DNA of 43,311 nt, taken from Ferroglobus sp964463865 (GTDB taxonomy: Archaea > Halobacteriota > Archaeoglobi > Archaeoglobales > Archaeoglobaceae). The notes below the pieces were generated by a model. It was not told the DNA's origin. It worked only from the letters and a program-made list of their open reading frames with translations, and did no database searches. The position numbers were made by a program, and so were the translations under genes. Where the stretch lies: NCBI GenBank assembly GCA_964463865.1, contig CAYXDX010000003.1, positions 1 through 43,311 on the forward strand. The letters are read 5' to 3'. Position 1 is the first letter of the stretch, and each line of letters begins with the position of its first letter. Shown here piece after piece: positions 8,527 to 16,119 of this stretch.

Positions 8527-8907
8527 TCAGATTTTAACGTTTTTCTCGAAGAGACTCAGAACTGTTGGAATCTCCTCGATCTTCGACGCAAACTTTCCAA
8601 CGGTTTTAATTAGCTCTTCTCGTATTTGAACGTCGGCTTTGCACAAAACTCGCTTCAGTTCGTTTTTTATTCTCTCCCCCTCCTCGTCCCAGTCCGTGAG
8701 TATGACGACATCCTCTTCCCTCAACTCGTCGTATATGTCGGAATATCTCATCTGCGAAATTTTCACTATTCTGCCAGCAATTCCAAGAGACCTCAAAGCT
8801 TCTTCGTCCTTTTTTCCTTCTACGAGAATTACTGCCCCCTCTCTCGACCTCGCAGACAGCTCGTCCAAAATTTTCAGCAGCCTCAGATACAGCTCAGCGT
8901 TTAACAT
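8527..8907 (-). CDS. Small Toprim-domain protein (UPF0292-like)
   Basis: The 126-aa protein is little more than a Toprim fold. The catalytic glutamate lies in LVEGKKDEEAL (Glu30) and the DxD metal motif in LTDWDEEG (Asp72, Asp74). Toprim domains coordinate Mg2+ in primases, topoisomerases, OLD nucleases and RNase M5. Stand-alone archaeal versions of this size are a conserved family with no firmly assigned function. It overlaps the start of the upstream DUF167 gene by 14 bp and is followed 21 bp later by the KaiC-like gene, so all three are probably cotranscribed. A role in RNA or DNA processing is inference from the fold. Confidence 0.85.
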   Translation of the reverse strand: MLNAELYLRLLKILDELSARSREGAVILVEGKKDEEALRSLGIAGRIVKISQMRYSDIYDELREEDVVILTDWDEEGERIKNELKRVLCKADVQIREELIKTVGKFASKIEEIPTVLSLFEKNVKI

Positions 8908-9178
8908 GCTCAGCTATCTCCTCAACCTTCGCTCCGACTATTAAAACCTTTTTCGTCCTGCTCTTCTCTCCGCTCAGGATTTTAACGTCTCTCCCGAAAA
9001 GTTTCTTCAAGAAACTGACGAGTTCGGCGTTCGCTCTGTTTTCCTTTGCTGGCGCAGACACTTTCACCTCCAACGCCCTGCGCCACTCGTCGTATCCGAC
9101 TATTTCGCTCTTCTTCGCGTTTGGGGAGACGTGGAGCGTAATGACGACTCCGTCTTTCCGTTGCTCTATCCAATCCAT
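8894..9178 (-). CDS. DUF167 (YggU/UPF0235) family protein
   Basis: The 94-aa product shows the DUF167 pattern: an N-terminal strand pair with HVSPNAKKSEIVG, the core VSAPAKENRANAELVSFL, and the C-terminal LSGEKSRTKKVLIVG. The family is small, widespread and of unknown function. I chose ATG 9178 because a TATA-like stretch (gttaaaattt on the minus strand, about 9200-9210) lies 26-28 bp upstream; an in-frame GTG at 9187 is the alternative. The promoter is immediately preceded by one copy of the 48-bp inverted repeat (9220-9267). The 3' end overlaps the Toprim gene. Confidence 0.9.
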   Translation of the reverse strand: MDWIEQRKDGVVITLHVSPNAKKSEIVGYDEWRRALEVKVSAPAKENRANAELVSFLKKLFGRDVKILSGEKSRTKKVLIVGAKVEEIAEHVKR

Positions 9179-9219
9179 GAGTGTCACTTCGGCTCGAAAA
9201 TTTTAACTCTGTCGCAAAA

Positions 9220-9267
9220 AACTATCACGATTCGTCAGCGCCCCACCCCTTCATTTCCTGTGGAAAC
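9220..9267 (+). repeat. Left copy of a perfect 48-bp inverted repeat
   Basis: Bases 9220-9267 are the exact reverse complement of 18810-18857; flanking bases differ at both ends. The element contains a small palindrome (TTTCC-ACA-GGAAA, read on the minus strand) and a G-rich core. This copy lies a few bases upstream of the inferred DUF167 promoter. I see no transposase gene with either copy. See the findings for possible origins. Confidence 0.9.
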
Positions 9268-9364
9268 TTAAGAAAGATACTCAAAAACGCCTTTGAAACC
9301 CAAAGTCTCGCGTAACGAATTATTTTACCGAACGAGTTGACCAAAAATCTTAACTTTCAAAAAT

Positions 9365-11284
9365 CTACCAGATAAAATGCGTAAACGAGAGATAGGTAAT
9401 CGTCGTCAGGATAAGAGCGTGTTTCAACCCGCCTTCGACGTTCATCTCAGATATCGCGCCAGCGATTAGTCCGGAGAGGCCGGCGACGAGTAATATCGTC
9501 CTCATAAACGTCGTTTTTATTAATTCGACGTCGAAACTCGTTTTCAGCCCCATGAAACTAACGCTCATCCCTGAAAACACGGTCAGAAACTTGGAGATCA
9601 GCAAATACGAGACAAAAATGAAGACGAGAACGGAAAGGTAAATTATAGCCACGTAAGGCATCAGGTTCGACTTCAGCTTCTTCCTGAAGTTTATTTCGCT
9701 TTCCACGTATCTTGCCACGGTCAAAAAAGCGTCTTTTATGCTCGTGCTCGTTTCGAGCGCTTTAACTGCTATCGGTATCGCTTTCGCGAACACGTCACTC
9801 TTTATCCTCAAAACGAGCTTCGACAGGGACTTCGTTATCGGAATCCCGAACTCCACACCTCTGCTTACGCTCTCGAACTCCTTAGAAAGAATGCCTGCCT
9901 CCGCTTTTGAAACGAGCTTTAGCCCTTCGAATATCGACACTCCGGATTCGTTCAGCATCGCGAGTTCCTCGAAAAATTCCGGCAGAGTTTCTTCAGCTTT
10001 CTTTATTATTCTGTTCTTGACTTCGACGAAGACGACGAGTATGAACAAGAACGCAAACACGAAAAGCACGTAATTTTCCCCGATCTCGTATCCGAGTCTG
10101 TAGAGGGCGTAAGCTACGACAAGAAGGTAGAACAGTAAGTGAACGACGACTATCCTCATGTTAAGCGAAAGGATGTTTTCTCTGTAGGGGTGGAGCAGGA
10201 AGTTCAGAACTTTTTTGACGAACCTTCTCGCTCTCATAACCTTGAACCTCTTGACGTCTCTGTCCACGACGTTCGCTTTCACGCTCTCTACTTCTTCGGC
10301 AAACTCCCGAATTTTCATTTTTGGAAGCGGAATCGACGACCTCGCGAGGTAGATTAAAAATACCGACGCGATCGGAAGAGTGACGAACATCAGGTTCAGG
10401 TAACCCTGCATGATCTCGGCTGAGACGAGCTTCGAAACTACGAGAACTATCAGAAGGAGGAGAGGAAACAGCATGAAAATGGATATGTATATCTCGAAGA
10501 GAACTTCCATAAAGCTCGTTATCTCTGAGAACGTTAGCTCTTGCTCCTCCTCGAACTCCTCGGACTTCGACTTCAAGTAGGTAGAGAAGCTCCCTCCTCC
10601 CTGAAGAACTATGATGAGGTTGTCGAGAAACGCTGAAAGTTTCTTACTCGGCGTCGTGTCTCTCACGTATCTGATGCTCGTGAACATGTCGTTTTTGAAC
10701 ACTTCGAAGCTCTTTACGATCTCTCTGAACTCCACGCTCAACTCTCCAAACAGGTGTTCGAGCTTCGAAATCTCTTTAAATATGTCCATCGGGTTCAAGC
10801 CGCCAACAGCCATGCCGTACATCATGTTGATCGCGTGAGGTAGGTAAAGGTCGATCTCGCCCTTTCTCCTGTTCTTAACGAAGTATGGATACGACAGAAC
10901 GACGTATCTCGTCAGCTTGTAGCTGACGAAACCAAAAATTACTCCAAGCAGCCAGTAGTATTTCACGAAGCGTTCCGAGAGCAAACCTGAAATCGAGGTC
11001 AAATCGAAGTTTCCAACTTCCGGAAAGCTGTATGATAGCTTGAGAGAGACGAGAGACGATACGATGCTTTCGGGTATCAAACGCAAAATAGCGATTCCGA
11101 TCACCGAACCTACGACGAACGAGATTAGTCCGTAGAACACCGAGGCTGCGAGGAGTTCGTAAGTCGTAACTGGCAATCTCGCCTGCTTCAGAGCCGCGTC
11201 GAGCTCTTTAAACTTGTGCCTGTTTTCAAGGAACTTCTTTGAATACCTCCTTTTCAAAAACTTAGGAGCGTAAATGCCCTTCAT
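9365..11284 (-). CDS. Archaeal type IV pilus/T2SS platform protein (TadC/FlaJ-like, two T2SSF domains)
   Basis: The 639-aa polytopic membrane protein has two type II secretion F-type modules, as usual for archaeal PilC/FlaJ homologues. The first cytoplasmic domain covers roughly residues 130-260 (LPHAINMMYGMAVGGLNPMD) and the second about 435-545 (LPEFFEELAMLNESGVSIFE). Hydrophobic helices lie before, between and after them. Such proteins form the inner-membrane platform on which a secretion ATPase drives pilus assembly. Its start overlaps the end of the ATPase gene by 4 bp, so the two form an operon. No archaellum genes (flaF/G/H) are nearby, which favours an adhesion or secretion pilus over an archaellum. 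The likely substrate is the pilin-like protein at 16120-18420. Confidence 0.88.
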   Translation of the reverse strand: MKGIYAPKFLKRRYSKKFLENRHKFKELDAALKQARLPVTTYELLAASVFYGLISFVVGSVIGIAILRLIPESIVSSLVSLKLSYSFPEVGNFDLTSISGLLSERFVKYYWLLGVIFGFVSYKLTRYVVLSYPYFVKNRRKGEIDLYLPHAINMMYGMAVGGLNPMDIFKEISKLEHLFGELSVEFREIVKSFEVFKNDMFTSIRYVRDTTPSKKLSAFLDNLIIVLQGGGSFSTYLKSKSEEFEEEQELTFSEITSFMEVLFEIYISIFMLFPLLLLIVLVVSKLVSAEIMQGYLNLMFVTLPIASVFLIYLARSSIPLPKMKIREFAEEVESVKANVVDRDVKRFKVMRARRFVKKVLNFLLHPYRENILSLNMRIVVVHLLFYLLVVAYALYRLGYEIGENYVLFVFAFLFILVVFVEVKNRIIKKAEETLPEFFEELAMLNESGVSIFEGLKLVSKAEAGILSKEFESVSRGVEFGIPITKSLSKLVLRIKSDVFAKAIPIAVKALETSTSIKDAFLTVARYVESEINFRKKLKSNLMPYVAIIYLSVLVFIFVSYLLISKFLTVFSGMSVSFMGLKTSFDVELIKTTFMRTILLVAGLSGLIAGAISEMNVEGGLKHALILTTITYLSFTHFIW

Positions 11285-12813
11285 CGCTTAACACCCTTCA
11301 CTTCCTCGAACGCCAGCTCCGGACTCGAGTAATAGAGCGAGATGAACTTGCTCACGTCCTTGTAGTAGCGCACGTTTTTCTCCCTTAAAAGTTCGAGAAA
11401 TTGAGCTCTCCTCTCCAGCTCTTCTAAGATCTCGCTCAGCGATAAACCCGTGCTTTCCGATATTTTTTCGAGAGTTTTGGGCATCGATACTTCTATGTAT
11501 CTATCCAGCGAGGGGTCCCACTTGTATATCGGGTTCACGATTATCTCCTTCGTCGACGGATCGATACCGATTATCTCGACTATTTCCTTAGCTCTCCTCT
11601 TCTTCTGCCCTTTTCCCACCCAGAGGCTCTGAACTATTACGGAGTCAAGGAACTGTATTAGGACTCTCGGGACGTTTAGAGGTTCCTCTTCGAGCCTGTA
11701 TATGAGCTGGTTTATGTCACCCGCGTGGAACGTCGAATACGAGGCGTGTCCGGTCGCCATAGCCTGAAAGAGCGTTTGAGCCTCTCTACCTCTAACCTCT
11801 CCGACGACGATGTAATCCGGTCTCTGCCTTAAAGCGGCTCTCAGCAGATCGTACATGTCTATCTCGTTTCCTTCGACGCTAATCCTCGTCACCTCCGGGA
11901 TCCAGTTGTCGTGGTAGAGCTGAATTTCCCTCGTGTCCTCTATGGATACAACTTTGCTGTCCGGAGGAATGAACATCAGCAGAGCGTTCATCGTAGTCGT
12001 TTTTCCGCTTGCGGTCTCTCCGATTACCATGAAGTTTCTCTTGTTTTCGACGAGGAGCCAGAAATACGCGAGAATTTTTGAGGAAAGCGTCCCCAAGTTT
12101 ATCAGGTCAATTGGTGTGAACGGATCGCTCCTGAACTTTCTGATCGTAAACGTGCTACCCTTAGTGGAAATTTCGCTCCCGTAAGTTAGCTGAATTCTGC
12201 TACCGTCCGGCAAAGTAGCGTCGACGATTGGATTCGCGTAGGAAACGTGTTTGTTTGCCTTCTGGGCGAGAGACAGAACGTAGCTGTCGAGTTCGTCCTT
12301 CGAAAACTTGATGTTCGTCGCCATGTTCCCGTATTTTCTGTGGTAAACGAACACGGGCACGTCGTAACCATCGCAGCTGATGTCCTCGATGTTCTCGTCT
12401 CTCAGCACGGGCTCTATCACTCCCAGCCCAAGAAAGTCCCTGACGAAGTAGTAAAGCATTTTTACGTAGAGGACGTCCTCAACCTTTATCGAGTAATCGC
12501 TCAGAACGTTTTTTACAACTTTTAAAAGTTCGTCCAATACGTTCTCGCTTTCCAGCTTATAAATCAGCTTTCTTCTAACGTCCTCGTAAATCGTGGAGAG
12601 CAGATTAGCTTCACTCTTCGAAATTTGAGGTTCAATAACGTTGTACGTTTTCCTGAGGGTTTCGGCGTTCATTCTTATTTGAACCTTCGCGAAACCGTCT
12701 ATTACCCAGTATTCTTCAACGAGCTCTTCACCGTCTGTTTCGACTTCCTCGACGGCGTCAACGCCCAAGCCGTCGCGAAGCTCGTTTAAAAGTTTAAAGT
12801 AAACGTTACTCAT
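11281..12813 (-). CDS. Archaeal type IV pilus/secretion ATPase (GspE/TadA/VirB11 family)
   Basis: The 510-aa cytoplasmic motor ATPase carries an N-terminal region of about 130 aa specific to archaeal secretion ATPases and a C-terminal RecA-like core. The Walker A motif is GETASGKTTT (about residue 265), and PDYIVVGEVRGREA (about 332-345) is the Walker B and following region. An Asp box (SIEDTREIQ) and the His box region GHASYSTFHAG complete the GspE signature. It powers assembly of the pilus whose platform is encoded by the next gene (4-bp overlap). Start: ATG 12813; a GTG lies one codon earlier. Confidence 0.93.
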   Translation of the reverse strand: MSNVYFKLLNELRDGLGVDAVEEVETDGEELVEEYWVIDGFAKVQIRMNAETLRKTYNVIEPQISKSEANLLSTIYEDVRRKLIYKLESENVLDELLKVVKNVLSDYSIKVEDVLYVKMLYYFVRDFLGLGVIEPVLRDENIEDISCDGYDVPVFVYHRKYGNMATNIKFSKDELDSYVLSLAQKANKHVSYANPIVDATLPDGSRIQLTYGSEISTKGSTFTIRKFRSDPFTPIDLINLGTLSSKILAYFWLLVENKRNFMVIGETASGKTTTMNALLMFIPPDSKVVSIEDTREIQLYHDNWIPEVTRISVEGNEIDMYDLLRAALRQRPDYIVVGEVRGREAQTLFQAMATGHASYSTFHAGDINQLIYRLEEEPLNVPRVLIQFLDSVIVQSLWVGKGQKKRRAKEIVEIIGIDPSTKEIIVNPIYKWDPSLDRYIEVSMPKTLEKISESTGLSLSEILEELERRAQFLELLREKNVRYYKDVSKFISLYYSSPELAFEEVKGVKR

Positions 12814-12931
12814 CACAATAGATTCCCACGAAGCTCCAATAAAAATTTACCGTAGAATTCCGACAGCGCTTACACACGTTTCGCACAGGTGCATAACTGC
12901 AAAAACGCAATTACCGTTTCGAGTTAAAAAG

Positions 12932-12940
12932 CTTTTAAAA
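12932..12940 (+). promoter_or_regulatory. TATA box of the 12963 gene
   Basis: The element cttttaaaa is preceded by purine-rich gttaaaaag. Its centre is about 26 bp before ATG 12963, consistent with a leaderless transcript. The 149-bp gap from the divergent ATPase start is otherwise featureless to me. Confidence 0.5.
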
Positions 12941-12962
12941 CCAGCAAAACTGACGTGCTTTG

Positions 12963-13688
12963 ATGCTGATCGGCATAGTGCCGTCGATCGCTCTGATAAC
13001 TTGCTTCGCATTAATTTTCACGATATTTTCGATCAGAGAGGACGACCTAAAGAAAAAAGTTCTGTTCTGGGAACCTCTAACAGAATACTTCATTCTGTCG
13101 TCGCTGATATTCGTTTTTCACTCTCTGATGGAAACTCTCGAGTGGATTTCCAGAGTTACGAGTGTGGACATCGAAGGAATTAGGCACGATTACTACCTCT
13201 TTCTTTCACTCGCGATAATCCTCGTGAACCTGAATTATACTCTCAGGCTCGGAAGATTTTTGAACGTGAAGCTGAACCTTCCAGACCTCCTTTTCGGAAG
13301 GTTCGGTATCGTTTTTCTTTACGCCTCCGTTTTCTGGCTACTCTCACTGCACATATCGGAATTTCATGAGCTTTCGAAAACTATAACGTTCATCTCGGAC
13401 TTCGTTTACACGCTTTCTATTCCGATTATTTTCCTCATTCTGAGAGCCGTAATCGTTAACAGAAGGCTCGAAGACGAGGATTACATAATAATTCCGTTCG
13501 AGACGATAGACAAGTCCGCCGGAGTCTCGCTATCGTTTTCGTTGCTTTCTATCGGAATTCTGATGCTATACTCCGGCTACGAAGATGTTTACGAGATTCT
13601 GGAGCTCTTCAGTCTCGTTACGTTTGTGGTATCTGGAGAATCGTTCAGAAGAGACTCGTTCGAGTTACTCAAGCTTCTGCGGAGATGA
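12963..13688 (+). CDS. Membrane protein of unknown function
   Basis: The 241-aa protein has about seven hydrophobic helices, the first starting right at the N-terminus (IGIVPSIALITCFALIFTI), and ends in a short charged tail (SFELLKLLRR). I see no catalytic motif. The layout resembles the sensor half of some archaeal membrane proteins, but no kinase or other output domain follows. It is transcribed away from the pilus operon and lies 35 bp before glyS, which has its own TATA box. ATG 12963 is preferred over the TTG one codon upstream because of the promoter spacing. Function unknown. Confidence 0.75.
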   Translation: MLIGIVPSIALITCFALIFTIFSIREDDLKKKVLFWEPLTEYFILSSLIFVFHSLMETLEWISRVTSVDIEGIRHDYYLFLSLAIILVNLNYTLRLGRFLNVKLNLPDLLFGRFGIVFLYASVFWLLSLHISEFHELSKTITFISDFVYTLSIPIIFLILRAVIVNRRLEDEDYIIIPFETIDKSAGVSLSFSLLSIGILMLYSGYEDVYEILELFSLVTFVVSGESFRRDSFELLKLLRR

Positions 13689-13723
13689 AAAACGTTTTAA
13701 AATAGTGAAGGATAGTGTTAGCT

Positions 13724-15421
13724 ATGAGTGAAGTCATGGAAGTTCTCGTCAGAAGAGGGTTTCTCTGGCAGTCATTCGAGATCTACGGAGGAATGGCCGG
13801 GTTCATAGATTACGGTCCTCTCGGAAATTCCGTTCGAAGGAAGCTCGAGAACCTCTGGAGAAAGCACTTCGTGATCAACGAGAGGAGCGTCGAGATAGAC
13901 ACTCCGACGATAGGAGTCGAAGAGGTTTTCATAGCTTCCGGGCACGCTGAGGGTTTTACCGACGTGGCCATAGAGTGTAAGAGTTGCGGGAGGGTTTTCA
14001 GAGCCGATCACTTCATCAAAGAAAAGCTGAACATCGAGGTCGATCCAACGGTAGAGCGAGTAAAAGACGTGATTGCAGAGTTCAACCTCAAGTGCGAATG
14101 CGGAGGAGAGTTCGGAGAACCTTTCCACTTCAACCTAATGTTCGAAACGAAGATAGGCCCGGGTAAGGGGAAGAAAGGTTATCTAAGACCCGAAACCGCT
14201 CAGGGTATATTCATCGCTTTCAAGAGGCTTTCGAACTACTTTAGAGACAAGCTACCTTTCGGAGTCGCTCAAATAGGAAGAGCTTACAGAAACGAGATCA
14301 GTCCAAGACAGGGAGTCATCAGGCTGAGAGAGTTCAACCAAGCTGAGCTGGAGTTCTTCTGCCACCCTGGAGAGAAGAAGCATCCCGACTTCCACAAATA
14401 CGCGAACGACGTTGTGAGACTCGTCGACAAGTTCGACAGAGAGCACGTGATTACGCTAAAGGAAGCTGTAGAAAGAGGTATCATCGCTCACGAACTGCTG
14501 GCTTACTTCATAGGCAAGACGAGGAGGTTCCTTCTCGAAGCGGGTGTTAAGGACGAAAAGTTGAGGTTCAGACAGCACAAGGACGACGAAAGAGCTCACT
14601 ACGCCGTCGATTGTTGGGACGCGGAAGCTTTAACTTCCTACGGCTGGGTCGAAATAGTTGGAATCGCTGACAGAAGTGACTACGACCTCAGCAGACACAC
14701 GAAGTTCAGCGGAGAGGACCTGAGCGTTTTCGTTCCGTTTAAGGAGCCGATAAGAGTAAAGAAGAAGAAGGTGATTCCGAACCTCGCGAAACTCGGACCG
14801 GTATTCAAAGACAAAGCTAAGAAGATCGCAGAGGAGTTGGAAAAGCTTGAAGATGCAGGAGAAGAGATCGAGCTGGAAATAGAGGGCGAAAAGGTAAGAA
14901 TAACGAAGGAGTTCTACGAGGTCAAAGAGGTCGAGGAGGAAATTCACGGAGAGAGAGTCATTCCGCACGTGGTTGAACCGTCTTTTGGGCTTGACAGAAT
15001 TACATACGTTCTCCTCGAACACGCTTTCGACAAAGACATCGTGGACGGAGAGGAGAGGAAAGTTCTCAGATTAAAGAGGTGGATGGCTCCTATTGACGTC
15101 GCAGTCCTGCCGTTGCTGTCCAAAGAGGAGTTCCAGAAGAAAGCTCTCGAAATCGTTGGGATGCTCAGAGAAAGCGGAATTTACACGGAATACGACGACT
15201 CTGGAAGTATAGGCAGAAGATACAGAAGATTCGACGAAATTGGAGTTCCGTTCTGCGTAACCGTAGACCACCAGACGCTCGAAGACGATACCGTGACGAT
15301 AAGAGACAGAGACACGACGAAGCAGGTGAGAGTTAAGGTGAAAGACCTCGTCGGAGTCCTCAAGGAACTGCTCTCGTCCGAAAGGGATATTGAAGAGTTT
15401 GGTGAAGTTTTCAGAGCTTAA
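13724..15421 (+). CDS. glyS: Glycyl-tRNA synthetase (archaeal/eukaryotic alpha2 type)
   Basis: The 565-aa class II synthetase charges tRNA-Gly. The N-terminus (RGFLWQSFEIYGGMAGFIDYGPLG) is characteristic of the archaeal/eukaryotic enzyme. A Cys-rich insertion (CKSCGRVF and CECGGEF, about residues 85-130) looks zinc-binding. The class II motif 2 region follows (GYLRPETAQGIF, then AQIGRAYRNEISPRQG), then motif 3 (EPSFGLDRITYVLL) and an anticodon-binding C-terminal domain (about 450 on). ATG 13724 is placed by a TATA-like ttttaaaat (13694-13702); a GTG lies at 13715. Its stop overlaps that of the convergent p27-like gene by 4 bp. Confidence 0.97.
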   Translation: MSEVMEVLVRRGFLWQSFEIYGGMAGFIDYGPLGNSVRRKLENLWRKHFVINERSVEIDTPTIGVEEVFIASGHAEGFTDVAIECKSCGRVFRADHFIKEKLNIEVDPTVERVKDVIAEFNLKCECGGEFGEPFHFNLMFETKIGPGKGKKGYLRPETAQGIFIAFKRLSNYFRDKLPFGVAQIGRAYRNEISPRQGVIRLREFNQAELEFFCHPGEKKHPDFHKYANDVVRLVDKFDREHVITLKEAVERGIIAHELLAYFIGKTRRFLLEAGVKDEKLRFRQHKDDERAHYAVDCWDAEALTSYGWVEIVGIADRSDYDLSRHTKFSGEDLSVFVPFKEPIRVKKKKVIPNLAKLGPVFKDKAKKIAEELEKLEDAGEEIELEIEGEKVRITKEFYEVKEVEEEIHGERVIPHVVEPSFGLDRITYVLLEHAFDKDIVDGEERKVLRLKRWMAPIDVAVLPLLSKEEFQKKALEIVGMLRESGIYTEYDDSGSIGRRYRRFDEIGVPFCVTVDHQTLEDDTVTIRDRDTTKQVRVKVKDLVGVLKELLSSERDIEEFGEVFRA

Positions 15422-15810
15422 ACGTTCTTTTTTAACCCTCTAATCCTTTCGCTAACCTCTATTATTTCCTTCAAAACGGAAATCACGTCTTCCATCTCTC
15501 TCAGACTTTCGGATCGAATAAGCCTCTCAGAGAGCTTTTTCATGACTTCGGTTAAGTTAGCTTCAACCTCGTCGAGGTCGCCCGAGACAGTCTTCGGAAC
15601 TCTAACGACCTCTTTTACCTCTTCGACGACTTTGCCCCCCTTCTTTCTCGCTCCCTCCTCGCTAATTTCGTATTCTACTTTACAAGAGGCGCATATGACC
15701 TTTCCTTCGTGCTGGAACAGGGGCAATCCACAGTCCTCGCAGTGAAACTGGAGCATTTTAGCACCCTTGTAGAGTAGCTCTGCAGCTTCCGAAATTTTTT
15801 TATCTTCCAT
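15418..15810 (-). CDS. Sjogren/scleroderma autoantigen 1 (p27)-like zinc-ribbon protein
   Basis: The 130-aa protein has a zinc-ribbon block (FHCEDCGLPLF then GKVICASCKVEYEI, residues about 22-50) after a helix with the typical SEAAELLYKGAKML. The C-terminal half is charged and predicted helical. This is the archaeal family related to human SSSCA1/p27. Its molecular role is not established; the human protein binds centromere/PP2A-related partners. The gene converges on glyS and is divergent from the UPF0147 gene. Confidence 0.88.
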   Translation of the reverse strand: MEDKKISEAAELLYKGAKMLQFHCEDCGLPLFQHEGKVICASCKVEYEISEEGARKKGGKVVEEVKEVVRVPKTVSGDLDEVEANLTEVMKKLSERLIRSESLREMEDVISVLKEIIEVSERIRGLKKNV

Positions 15811-15857
15811 GCTCTTATTAGCGAAAAAGTGTAGATTTCTTTTTCGGAGGTGATGTC

Positions 15858-16109
15858 ATGAACGAAGCTTTGAAGAACGCACTCGACATTTTAAACAAGA
15901 TAATACACGACGACTCCGTTCCAAGAAACGTGAGGAGAGTTGCAAGCGAGATTAAGGAAGAGTTGAGTTCGGGAGAAAACATAGCCGTTAAAGCTGCGAC
16001 CGCGATTTCGACACTCGAAGAACTGTCCGCAGACCCAAACCTGCCGATGCACGTCAGGACGATGATCTGGAACTTGACGAGTCAGCTTGAAAGACTTGCT
16101 GTGGAGTGA
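15858..16109 (+). CDS. UPF0147 family small helical protein
   Basis: The 83-aa protein matches the archaeal UPF0147 family in length and pattern (LNKIIHDDSVPRNVRRVASE, LSADPNLPMHVRTMIWNLTS). It is acidic, all-helical and without catalytic residues. The family is almost universal in archaea and has no known function. A good ribosome-binding site (GGAGGTGATG) precedes ATG 15858. Confidence 0.93.
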   Translation: MNEALKNALDILNKIIHDDSVPRNVRRVASEIKEELSSGENIAVKAATAISTLEELSADPNLPMHVRTMIWNLTSQLERLAVE

Positions 16110-16119
16110 GTGTTTTTCT

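Noticed and set aside
4381..9178. Possible cas genes next to the array
   Set aside because: The neighbours are a TIM-barrel isomerase and a KaiC-like/Toprim/DUF167 operon; none shows Cas1, Cas2, Cas6, Cas3 or RAMP motifs.
9365..12813. Archaellum (flagellum) operon
   Set aside because: ATPase and platform genes are present, but no flagellins or FlaD-H components; a pilus/secretion system fits better.
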